DNA of 64,000 bases. It comes from J054 sp965223095 (lineage in GTDB: Bacteria; Pseudomonadota; Gammaproteobacteria; Steroidobacterales; GCA-2729495). The stretch spans positions 2,418,001-2,482,000 of the forward strand of contig OZ244979.1 of the NCBI GenBank assembly GCA_965223095.1. Reading direction: 5' to 3'. Position 1 is the stretch's first letter. The number at the start of each line of letters is the position of its first letter. The translations under genes and the position numbers were made by a program. Under the pieces are notes generated by a model that was not told the DNA's origin, ran no database searches, and saw only the letters and a list, made by a program, of their open reading frames with translations. Positions 35,413 to 42,532 of the stretch are shown in pieces.

Positions 35413-35796
35413 ATGGCGCAAATTGAGCGGCCACTGTCGCCGCATATTGGGATCTACCGATGGCAGGTCTCCAGCAGCTTATCGATACTGCATCGTTTTA
35501 CCGGGGTGATGCTGTCGATTGGGGCATTCGTTCTGGTGGGCTGGCTGGTGACCCTGGCTGCGGGATACGAAGCCTACGCGCGCTTGATTGGTGGTTTGAG
35601 TGGGATCTTCGGCCGAACGTTCCTTTTTGTATGGAGCTTTAGCTTTTTTTATCACTTGTGTAATGGTGTTCGACATTTGTTTTGGGACGCCGGTATTGGC
35701 TTCGACAAGGCTCGGGCCCAGCAGACGGGCTGGGTCGTCGTTGCGGTGGCGGCAACAATGACGGTGCTCCTGTGGTTATTTGGTGCGGGAGGATAG
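35413..35796 (+). CDS. sdhC: Succinate dehydrogenase cytochrome b556 subunit
   Basis: SdhC is one of two membrane anchors that bind heme b and the quinone in complex II. ATG 35413 has GGAGGG at 35401-35406 seven bases upstream and gives 127 residues. The RPLSPHIGIYRW opening and SSLSILHRFTGV (quinone/heme side) are typical. Three membrane segments follow at about 28-50, 64-85 and 105-125, and the heme-ligand His lies in the HLFWD/GVRHL region. It starts the sdhCDAB operon; sdhD follows after 4 bases. Confidence 0.95.
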   Translation: MAQIERPLSPHIGIYRWQVSSSLSILHRFTGVMLSIGAFVLVGWLVTLAAGYEAYARLIGGLSGIFGRTFLFVWSFSFFYHLCNGVRHLFWDAGIGFDKARAQQTGWVVVAVAATMTVLLWLFGAGG

Positions 35797-35800
35797 CGTT

Positions 35801-36184
35801 ATGAGTCTAGAATCTCCGCTTGGTAAGGTGCTGGGCTTGGGTTCCGCGAAAGAAGGTTCTGGCCATTGGCTTGCGCAGCGAGCAACCGCTGTTGCCTTGG
35901 TCCCACTAGGCTTGTGGTTTATTGCGTCCTTGCTCAGCATGGAAAGCACGAACTATCAGTTTGTTGTGGCCTGGGTCGCCGATCCTGCCCACGCGATCAT
36001 GTTGATCTTGCTAACCATCACGCTGGCTTACCATTCCGCACTGGGGTTACAGGTTGTGATTGAAGACTACCTGCACGGCGCCCAGAAGATCGTCGCTATT
36101 TTGCTGGTAAAGATTTTCCATGTCGTGCTCGTCGTCGCCGGTCTTTACGCGGTGATTACTGTTTCAGCCGGGGCGATTGGATGA
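35801..36184 (+). CDS. sdhD: Succinate dehydrogenase membrane anchor subunit
   Basis: SdhD pairs with SdhC as the membrane anchor. ATG 35801 has GGGAGGA about 7 bases upstream and gives 127 residues. The N-terminal pattern GKVLGLGSAKEGSGHWLAQR is the alphaproteobacterial-type SdhD opening; the E. coli protein differs. Three membrane segments span about 29-50, 60-80 and 100-125, with a His in HSALGLQVVIEDYLHG that fits the heme/quinone site. The stop overlaps the sdhA start (ATGA). Confidence 0.93.
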   Translation: MSLESPLGKVLGLGSAKEGSGHWLAQRATAVALVPLGLWFIASLLSMESTNYQFVVAWVADPAHAIMLILLTITLAYHSALGLQVVIEDYLHGAQKIVAILLVKIFHVVLVVAGLYAVITVSAGAIG

Positions 36185-37965
36185 GCAGCTACGAGTTCAT
36201 TGATCACACTTACGATGTGGTTGTCGTCGGTGCCGGCGGTGCGGGGCTGCGAGCTACATTTGGGTTGGCCGAAGAGGGCTTATCGACGGCGTGTATTACT
36301 AAGGTGTTTCCCACACGCAGTCACACGGTTGCCGCGCAGGGTGGGATTAGCGCTGCCCTGGGTAACATGGGAGAGGATGATTGGCGCTGGCATATGTACG
36401 ACACCGTAAAGGGGTCTGATTGGCTGGGCGACCAGGATGCCATAGAGTATATGTGCAAAGAGGCGCCGGACGCGGTAATAGAACTGGAGCACTACGGCGT
36501 CCCGTTCTCGCGTACAGACGATGGTCGAATATACCAACGCCCATTTGGTGGCATGACCACGAGATTTGGTGAAGGTACCGCCCAGCGTACCTGTGCAGCA
36601 GCGGACCGCACCGGGCATGCGATGTTGCATACGCTTTATCAACAGTCGCTGAAACACGATGCGAGCTTCTATATTGAATACTTTGCCATCGATCTGATCA
36701 TGCAGGATGGTGAGTGTCGCGGGGTCGTGGCTCTGGACCTGGCCACGGGGCAGCTACATCGTTTCCGCTCGCGGCAAGTTATTTTGGCCACCGGCGGTTA
36801 TGGGCGGGCCTATTTCTCCTGTACCTCAGCGCACACTTGCACCGGCGACGGCAATGCCATGGTGCAAAGAGCGGGCTTGCCATTGCAGGATATGGAATTC
36901 GTACAATTCCATCCGACCGGTATCTATGGCGCGGGCTGTCTGATTACCGAAGGCGCCCGTGGTGAAGGGGGCTATTTGACCAACTCCGAAGGCGAGCGGT
37001 TCATGGAACGCTATGCGCCCAACGCCAAGGATTTGGCTTCCCGGGATGTGGTTAGTCGCTCGATGACCATGGAAATTCGGGCGGGCAAGGGCGTCGGTAA
37101 AGAAGCCGATCATATCCATTTGCATCTAGAGCATCTGGGTCCGGATGTGATTGATGAGCGCCTACCCGGTATTGCCGAAACCGCCCGTATTTTCGCCGGC
37201 GTGGATGTGACTAAAGAACCCATACCCGTGTTGCCCACCGTGCACTACAACATGGGTGGCATTCCGACAAACGTTGATGGTGAGGTTCTGACGCTGCGTG
37301 ACGGAAATGCCAATACGCCGGTAGCTGGCTTGATGGCAGTTGGTGAGGCCGCTTGCGTTTCAGTCCATGGTGCTAATCGTCTGGGTTCCAATTCATTGCT
37401 GGACTTGGTGGTGTTCGGCCGCGCGGCCGCTAAGCATTGCGCAAAAACACTACCGCGCGACCAACGGCAAGCGCCCCTAGCCGCGGATGCGGGCGAATAT
37501 GCGGTTTCTCGCTTGGATAAGCTGCGTCACGCGAACGGCTTGCGTTCCACCGCAGAGATCCGGCTCGAGATGCAAAAAATCATGCAGAACCACGCCGCGG
37601 TCTTCCGCACGGGTGAATCTTTGCAAGAGGGTATCGAGAAGCTTCAGGCTTGCGCAGAATCCTTCACAGATGTGGCGGTGACGGATCGCAGCATGGTATG
37701 GAACACCGACCTCATAGAAACCCTTGAGCTGGACAATTTGCTTGGGCAAGCGAGCGCCACTATAAGATCCGCGGCGAATCGAAAGGAAAGTCGAGGCGCC
37801 CAGGCTCGCGAGGACTATCCAGACCGCAACGACGATGAGTGGATGAAACATAGCCTCTCCTGGCTAGAGAAGGACTGGAACATTCGCTTGGATTACCGGC
37901 CTGTACATTTGGAAACCCTTACCGACGAGGTCGATACCGTACCGCCAAAGGCCCGTGTCTATTGA
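36181..37965 (+). CDS. sdhA: Succinate dehydrogenase flavoprotein subunit
   Basis: SdhA oxidises succinate to fumarate with covalently bound FAD. The 594-residue protein has the dinucleotide motif VVGAGGAGLRA (15-25). The FAD-linked His48 lies in FPTRSHTVAAQGG, and the active-site blocks include HPTGIYGAGCLITEGARGEGG and the catalytic Arg in SRSMTMEI. LGSNSLLDLVVFGRAA binds FAD. The C-terminal helical domain ends near PPKARVY. Flavinylation in this family needs SdhE, encoded just downstream. Confidence 0.97.
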   Translation: MSSYEFIDHTYDVVVVGAGGAGLRATFGLAEEGLSTACITKVFPTRSHTVAAQGGISAALGNMGEDDWRWHMYDTVKGSDWLGDQDAIEYMCKEAPDAVIELEHYGVPFSRTDDGRIYQRPFGGMTTRFGEGTAQRTCAAADRTGHAMLHTLYQQSLKHDASFYIEYFAIDLIMQDGECRGVVALDLATGQLHRFRSRQVILATGGYGRAYFSCTSAHTCTGDGNAMVQRAGLPLQDMEFVQFHPTGIYGAGCLITEGARGEGGYLTNSEGERFMERYAPNAKDLASRDVVSRSMTMEIRAGKGVGKEADHIHLHLEHLGPDVIDERLPGIAETARIFAGVDVTKEPIPVLPTVHYNMGGIPTNVDGEVLTLRDGNANTPVAGLMAVGEAACVSVHGANRLGSNSLLDLVVFGRAAAKHCAKTLPRDQRQAPLAADAGEYAVSRLDKLRHANGLRSTAEIRLEMQKIMQNHAAVFRTGESLQEGIEKLQACAESFTDVAVTDRSMVWNTDLIETLELDNLLGQASATIRSAANRKESRGAQAREDYPDRNDDEWMKHSLSWLEKDWNIRLDYRPVHLETLTDEVDTVPPKARVY

Positions 37966-38002
37966 TACCCCGGGCGCCTACTGTACTTGAGAGAACACTG
38001 AC

Positions 38003-38785
38003 ATGGCCGAAATTCTATTACCGCCGAATTCACGCGTAACGCGCGGTAAGGAGCATAAGGCTCCGCCCGGTACCGAAAATATTCGTCGCTTCGTGATTTA
38101 TCGCTATGACCCGGATCTTGGTGAGAACCCTCGCTTGGATACCTATGAACTTGATATGAGTGATTGTGGGCCCATGGTCCTTGATGCGCTGATCAAGATT
38201 AAAAATGAGATTGATCCAAGTCTGACGTTTCGCCGTTCTTGCCGGGAAGGTATTTGCGGTTCCTGCGCGATGAACATCGATGGGCAAAATACGTTGGCTT
38301 GCACGCAGGCCAGCGATGCCGTCGCCGGGGAAGTAAAAATTTATCCGCTGCCGCACATGCCGGTGGTTAAGGATTTGGTGCCCGATCTTACGAATTTTTA
38401 CGCTCAATACGCTTCGATCAAGCCCTGGTTGCAAACGCGTACGCCGGCACCGCCCGATAGCGAGCGATTGCAGTCGAAAGAAGAACAGGAACTCATTAAT
38501 ACTCCGTCGGCTTGCATTCTTTGCGCCTGTTGTTCAACGAGTTGTCCTAGCTATTGGTGGAACAGCGATCGATATCTGGGGCCGGCGACCTTACTGGCAG
38601 CCTATCGATGGCTCGTTGATAGCCGAGACGAAGCTACGGGTGAACGTTTGGATGATTTGGAGGATCCATTTAGGATTTACCGCTGTCATACGATAATGAA
38701 TTGCACTAACGCTTGTCCCAAAGACCTGAATCCAGCGCGTGCCATTGCTGAAACCAAGCGCATGCTCGCCACGCGACGGCTCTGA
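38003..38785 (+). CDS. sdhB: Succinate dehydrogenase iron-sulfur subunit
   Basis: SdhB passes electrons from FAD to quinone through three Fe-S clusters. The 260-residue protein has the [2Fe-2S] ligands Cys80, Cys85, Cys88 and Cys100. The third is Cys (GSC), as in mitochondrial and alphaproteobacterial SdhB, where E. coli has Asp. The second domain carries CILCACCSTSCPSYWW and CHTIMNCTNACPKDLNP for the [4Fe-4S] and [3Fe-4S] clusters. It follows sdhA by 37 bases. Confidence 0.97.
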   Translation: MAEILLPPNSRVTRGKEHKAPPGTENIRRFVIYRYDPDLGENPRLDTYELDMSDCGPMVLDALIKIKNEIDPSLTFRRSCREGICGSCAMNIDGQNTLACTQASDAVAGEVKIYPLPHMPVVKDLVPDLTNFYAQYASIKPWLQTRTPAPPDSERLQSKEEQELINTPSACILCACCSTSCPSYWWNSDRYLGPATLLAAYRWLVDSRDEATGERLDDLEDPFRIYRCHTIMNCTNACPKDLNPARAIAETKRMLATRRL

Positions 38786-38789
38786 GAAA

Positions 38790-39038
38790 TTGCGGGCCAA
38801 ATCGTCTGAGGAAAAGCGTATCGTTTGGCGCTGCCGGCGCGGTATGCGTGAACTTGATATTCTGTTATTACGCTACGCGGAAGGATTATTTCCCAAAGCA
38901 ACCGAGGTAGAACGAGCAGCTTTCGAGCATTTACTTTCGATGCAAGATCCAGATATTCATGACTTGTTGGCCGGCCGGGTAATCGCGCAGGATGCGGCGC
39001 TGCGCAATGTGGTCCAACGGATACTTGATAAGTCTTGA
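38790..39038 (+). CDS. sdhE: FAD assembly factor SdhE
   Basis: SdhE (YgfY; SDHAF2/Sdh5 in eukaryotes) promotes covalent FAD attachment to SdhA. The invariant RRGMRELDILLLRY motif, whose RGxxE is required for function, lies in the first third, and EHLLSMQDPDIHDLL is typical of the fold. The start is uncertain. TTG 38790 gives 82 residues, close to the 88 of E. coli SdhE. An in-frame GTG at 38739 would overlap sdhB by 47 bases and add a tail without conservation. It lies 4 bases after sdhB. Confidence 0.92.
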   Translation: MRAKSSEEKRIVWRCRRGMRELDILLLRYAEGLFPKATEVERAAFEHLLSMQDPDIHDLLAGRVIAQDAALRNVVQRILDKS

Positions 39039-39459
39039 ATTACGTCCCGGGCAACCGGGGTGGGCGCTGCGTGGCGAGTTTTGCCTGTTAAGCCTAGGTT
39101 TATTGATCGCCATCGGCTTTGCAGCTTTCGGCGAACGCGAACAGACCTTCAAATGGCTGGCCTTGGTCATGGTCCTACCGTTGGGTTATTGGCAAGTTTT
39201 CCGGAATCAGTCTGCGCATGTGAGCCGGGCCATCCTTGGTGCCGATGGTCGCTGGCGAATTTGGATTGGTTCTAAATCAACGGGGCTACCAGCGGATCTG
39301 ACCGGTGCCTGGTTCTGTGGTAGCTGGGCAGCGCTACGCTGGCGTGGCACTGCCGGGCAAGCGTATGTTGCGTGGTTGCGGGCCCAGGACTGTTCTGCGA
39401 GTGATTGGCGGCGCTTGCGAGTTCGTTTGCGTCTGCCTTTAAGTAACGTCATGACGTAG
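38992..39459 (+). CDS. YgfX-like small inner-membrane protein
   Basis: The product, up to 155 residues, has two adjacent membrane segments (about 30-48 and 53-70) after LELRPGQPGWALRG. A soluble tail follows with WRIWIGSKS and a Trp-rich WLRAQDCSASDWRRLRVRLRL end. This layout and the position directly after sdhE match YgfX (CptA), described as a partner of SdhE (CptB) in E. coli. Starts at ATG 38992, ATG 39007 and TTG 39025 are all possible; TTG 39025 would place the conserved LELRPG near the N-terminus and give a 14-base overlap with sdhE. Confidence 0.75.
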   Translation: MRRCAMWSNGYLISLELRPGQPGWALRGEFCLLSLGLLIAIGFAAFGEREQTFKWLALVMVLPLGYWQVFRNQSAHVSRAILGADGRWRIWIGSKSTGLPADLTGAWFCGSWAALRWRGTAGQAYVAWLRAQDCSASDWRRLRVRLRLPLSNVMT

Positions 39460-39526
39460 AATTTACCGTGGCCGCTGCGTTGCACCAGCTATGTGACGTG
39501 GTGACCATTTTGCGGGGTGCGGTAGC

Positions 39527-39553
39527 GAACTTTAGTGCCATATAGTGGTCTAT
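39527..39553 (+). promoter_or_regulatory. Candidate sigma-E promoter upstream of rpoE
   Basis: GAACTT (39527-39532) is followed 16 bases later by TCTAT (39549-39553), close to the sigma-E consensus (GGAACTT, 15-17 bases, TCTGA/TCAAA). Transcription would start near 39559, about 40 bases before the rpoE ATG. In E. coli the rpoE operon is autoregulated in this way, so the position makes functional sense. The -10 match is imperfect. Confidence 0.45.
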
Positions 39554-39600
39554 GCGAGTGGCAAGCTGCTATGTAGCCTCAGAGTAAAGCGCAAGGCGGT

Positions 39601-40191
39601 ATGGCGGCAAAGACGAACGATCAGCGGCTCGTTGAGCGAGTGCAGAATGGCGACAAGCGTGCCTACGATCTATTGGTGCTGAAGTATCAGCACAAGATTG
39701 TAAAGCTTGTTATGCGCTACGTGCGCGACCCATCGGAAGCGCAGGATGTCTCTCAAGAGGCGTTTTTGAAGGCTTATCGAGCGCTACCGCGTTTTCGTGG
39801 CGACAGTGCTTTTTATACTTGGTTGTATCGAATTGCAATTAATACGGCGAAAAATCATTTGGTATCCATGAGCCGACGTCCCATGGAATACGATTTAGAT
39901 TTGCAGAACCCCGAGCAGCAAGCTGTACATAAGCTGTTGCGCGATGGTGATACGCCCGAAGGCATTGTTCTGCGTGAAGAGCTGCGCACCACTGTTGAAG
40001 CCGCTATCGCCGATTTACCCGATGAACTGCGCGAGGCAATTACGCTGCGCGAAATTGAAGGCATGACTTACGAGGAGATCGCTCAAACCATGGCTTGCCC
40101 GGTAGGCACGGTAAGATCTAGAATTTTTCGTGCCAGAGATGCGATTGATCAACGAATTAGACCTTTGATTGACGAAACGAAAGACCAATGA
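39601..40191 (+). CDS. rpoE: RNA polymerase sigma factor RpoE (AlgU)
   Basis: Sigma-E directs the envelope-stress regulon. The 196-residue ECF sigma factor has region 2 (LVERVQNGDKRAYDLLVLKYQHKI, then YVRDPSEAQDVSQEAFLKAYRALPRFRG and FYTWLYRIAINTAKNHL). Region 4 shows LPDELREAITLREIEGMTYEEIAQTMACPVGTVRSRIFRARDAI-type helix-turn-helix sequence for the -35. Length and motifs match AlgU/RpoE. The anti-sigma gene rseA follows after 13 bases. Confidence 0.97.
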   Translation: MAAKTNDQRLVERVQNGDKRAYDLLVLKYQHKIVKLVMRYVRDPSEAQDVSQEAFLKAYRALPRFRGDSAFYTWLYRIAINTAKNHLVSMSRRPMEYDLDLQNPEQQAVHKLLRDGDTPEGIVLREELRTTVEAAIADLPDELREAITLREIEGMTYEEIAQTMACPVGTVRSRIFRARDAIDQRIRPLIDETKDQ

Positions 40192-40204
40192 GAGAAGCAT
40201 TGTA

Positions 40205-40783
40205 ATGAGTGAAATCGTTGAAGAGCAGCTGTCCGCATTCTTGGATGACGCATTGCCAGAGGGCGAGGAAGAGTTGTTGTTACGTCGTTTGGAACGTAGT
40301 TACGCTCATCGCGACACCTTGATGCGCTATGGGCTTATTGGTGATTTGTTACGCGGCGAGTCGACTGGCGAAGCCTTGGTCGACCTCTCGGGGGTCATCA
40401 GCAGTGCGGTTGCGAATACGGATGATGCGGCACCGCCGCGGGCCAGGCGGTCAATACTTAAGATTGGCGGTTGGGCCGCGGGTATCGCCGTCGGTTTGGC
40501 GGCACTGCTTGCCATCAATCTTGATTTAACCGTTCAGGACACACAGGTAGCCGAGCGCTCGGATGTGCAGTTGGTGCTGACGCCTGAGGCGCAGCCCATG
40601 AGCAATGAGGCATATTCAGTCCGTGGCACATCGCCGCGTTCGCCATTGGCGCCGTCAAGAATGGCAAGTTATCTCGTTTCCCATGGCGACTACACGCGCG
40701 GATTGTCGCGGCAAATGATGAATTCGCATGTGGTCAACCAAAGGCCAGAGCTGATGCGGGCCAGTTTCAGTCAGGACCAATAG
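40205..40783 (+). CDS. rseA: Sigma-E anti-sigma factor RseA (MucA)
   Basis: RseA holds RpoE at the inner membrane until DegS and RseP cleave it. ATG 40205 gives 192 residues. The N-terminal anti-sigma domain shows EEQLSAFLDDALPEGEEELLLRRL and the RYGLIGDLLRGE block. A single membrane segment spans about residues 85-106 (ILKIGGWAAGIAVGLAALLAI), and a periplasmic Ser/Gln-rich tail binds RseB. The cognate site-2 protease RseP is encoded at 4203 in this window. It is coupled closely to rseB, 3 bases apart. Confidence 0.92.
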   Translation: MSEIVEEQLSAFLDDALPEGEEELLLRRLERSYAHRDTLMRYGLIGDLLRGESTGEALVDLSGVISSAVANTDDAAPPRARRSILKIGGWAAGIAVGLAALLAINLDLTVQDTQVAERSDVQLVLTPEAQPMSNEAYSVRGTSPRSPLAPSRMASYLVSHGDYTRGLSRQMMNSHVVNQRPELMRASFSQDQ

Positions 40784-40786
40784 CAC

Positions 40787-41782
40787 ATGCCGAAACTGCG
40801 GTTTTTCGCCGCCATCTGGATCGCCTTAGGCCTCCTTGGCTGGGGTTCAGCCGTTGCTGCCGATAAGCAAGACCCCCGATTTTGGCTGATGAAAATGGTC
40901 GAATCCGTTGAGCGACTTAACTACCACGGAACTTTGGTGCACATGCATGGTGGTGAGGCGAACATCTTGCGCATGGTGCATCGCGTTGACAATGGCAGTA
41001 TATCAGAGCGAATCACCGCGCTGGATGGGCCAGGCCGCGAGATCATTCGTGATGATGACGAAGTGACCTGCATCTTGCCTGATCAAGGCGCGGTCATGGT
41101 TGAGCCGCGGGATAGTCGGGATCGCAGTCAAAATCCATTGCACGCCAGTTTGCCCCGACTAGAGGACTTTGACGATCGTTACTATCACCTGTCTTTCCTG
41201 GGCGATGGCAGCGTGGTCGGGCGCAAGACCCGGGTTCTGGCGGTCCGGCCCAAGGATGGTTACCGCTATGGGTATCGCCTTTGGTTAGACGAACGGACCG
41301 CCTTGCCGCTGAAAACGCAGCTCTTGGATGATGCCGGCGATATCCTCGAGCAAATCTTATTCACGGAAATCACGCTGACGGATAGCATCGCTGCTAAGGA
41401 AGTCCAGCCTTCTTTGGTGATGGATTCCTTCACGGTGCAGCGGTCCAGCGATGCAAGCCGACGTGACTCGACAGGGGAGGGCAATGCAGCTTGGCAGATT
41501 AGTGACTTGCCGGCGGGTTTTGCGCTCATAGCGGTACGCGCCAAGTTGGCCGAAGGCGCTAAGCGTCCCATGGAGCAACTGGTATTTTCTGACGGGCTTG
41601 CTTATGTCTCTGTGTTTATAGAGGCGGATGTCGGTCAGGACGAACAAACTGAAGGTCTTTCTAGTATGGGTGCCGCTAATGCATACACGGTTATGCGTGA
41701 AGGTTATCTGGTAACTGCCGTGGGGGAAGTCCCTGCGCGGACGGTTGAGTTAATCGCTACATCGGCGACACCGGCGCCTTAA
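40787..41782 (+). CDS. rseB: Sigma-E regulator RseB (MucB)
   Basis: RseB is the periplasmic protein that shields RseA and releases it on binding lipoprotein or LPS signals. The 331-residue product has a signal peptide (FFAAIWIALGLLGWGSAVAA) cut before DKQDP. The N-terminal MucB/RseB domain carries LNYHGTLVHMHGGE and MVHRVDNGSISERI near residue 45-75. A C-terminal domain begins at about WQISDLPAGF, typical of the two-domain lipoprotein-carrier-like fold. It is coupled to rseA and rseC. Confidence 0.95.
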   Translation: MPKLRFFAAIWIALGLLGWGSAVAADKQDPRFWLMKMVESVERLNYHGTLVHMHGGEANILRMVHRVDNGSISERITALDGPGREIIRDDDEVTCILPDQGAVMVEPRDSRDRSQNPLHASLPRLEDFDDRYYHLSFLGDGSVVGRKTRVLAVRPKDGYRYGYRLWLDERTALPLKTQLLDDAGDILEQILFTEITLTDSIAAKEVQPSLVMDSFTVQRSSDASRRDSTGEGNAAWQISDLPAGFALIAVRAKLAEGAKRPMEQLVFSDGLAYVSVFIEADVGQDEQTEGLSSMGAANAYTVMREGYLVTAVGEVPARTVELIATSATPAP

Positions 41783-41785
41783 GCG

Positions 41786-42208
41786 ATGCCACGTCGAATC
41801 GGCCGGGTTACCGAGCAGTCTGGCGCATACGTGCAGATCGATTTGCAGGATACATACGCGTCTTGCGAGAGCTGTTTGTCCGGCTGCGCGCTGTTATCTT
41901 TGGCGCGCGCGTTTCGGGGTAAGCGTCCGCGCTGCCGGCTACGGGTGTCGACTAAAGCCCCGGCGCCGGTTGGCAGTGCCGTTGAACTGACGCTTTCGCC
42001 TCGCCAGCTCTTGTTCGCTGCTTTCTTGGCCTACGGTTTACCCTTGGGTGGTCTGATGATCGGTGCCATGCTTGGCGGGCTGCTGGCCGGGGGTAGTGAT
42101 GGGTTGGTGTTGCTCGGCGCGGCGGCCGGCGTGATTCCAGGAGTCTTAGTCGGTAAGTATCTGCACCGCGCGCGTCCGCTAGAGCCAAGCCTGGAAGGCC
42201 ACGGCTAA
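41786..42208 (+). CDS. rseC: SoxR-reducing system/sigma-E protein RseC
   Basis: RseC (MucC) is a small inner-membrane protein of the rpoE operon, linked to the SoxR-reducing Rsx complex. The 140-residue product has the family's N-terminal cysteine cluster (ASCESCLSGCALL, three Cys at about residues 31-39). Two membrane segments lie near 74-95 and 100-122 (LLFAAFLAYGLPLGGLMIGA; GLVLLGAAAGVIPGVLVG). It follows rseB by 3 bases. degP/mucD is not found next; a glutaredoxin-like gene occupies that place. Confidence 0.9.
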   Translation: MPRRIGRVTEQSGAYVQIDLQDTYASCESCLSGCALLSLARAFRGKRPRCRLRVSTKAPAPVGSAVELTLSPRQLLFAAFLAYGLPLGGLMIGAMLGGLLAGGSDGLVLLGAAAGVIPGVLVGKYLHRARPLEPSLEGHG

Positions 42209-42212
42209 ATTC

Positions 42213-42473
42213 ATGCCAAAACCGGCCTGCTTGACGGTATACAGTCGCCGAGGTTGTCATCTTTGTGAGGTGCTTTTGGGAGAGCTTGAGGCACTGTTGC
42301 GTGGCCAAGCCGCCATTCAGGTACTTGATATCGACCAGTCCCCGGCATTGCGCGACTTGTACGGTACTCGCATACCCGTGGTGGCCAGCGGATCTGACGT
42401 GCTGTGCGAATTCAAGCTAGACCGAACAAGCGTGCTGACCTGGCTTGATGCGCAAACGATCGAGCGCGACTAG
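42213..42473 (+). CDS. Glutaredoxin-like (DUF836) protein
   Basis: The 86-residue product has a thioredoxin-fold opening, LTVYSRRGCHLCEVLLGEL, with the CxxC redox motif at Cys15-Cys18. The cis-proline loop lies in YGTRIPVVASG, and a final strand and helix end in LDRTSVLTWL. These place it in the small DUF836/glutaredoxin-like family. It starts 4 bases after rseC and is likely co-transcribed with the sigma-E operon. Its partner is unknown; RseC, which has clustered cysteines, is a possible but unproven one. Confidence 0.85.
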   Translation: MPKPACLTVYSRRGCHLCEVLLGELEALLRGQAAIQVLDIDQSPALRDLYGTRIPVVASGSDVLCEFKLDRTSVLTWLDAQTIERD

Positions 42474-42501
42474 GCGCCGCGATTCTTGATCATCTAGGGT
42501 C

Positions 42502-42507
42502 TATAAT
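42502..42507 (+). promoter_or_regulatory. Possible -10 element upstream of lepA
   Basis: A perfect TATAAT lies 25 bases before the lepA ATG, in the 59-base gap after the glutaredoxin-like gene. The best -35-like sequence, TTGATC at 42486-42491, is only 10 bases away, too close for sigma-70, and no hexamer at 16-18 bases fits. It may be a -10-dependent promoter or chance. Confidence 0.3.
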
Positions 42508-42532
42508 CGCCGGCTTTGCCGGTCAGGCTACC

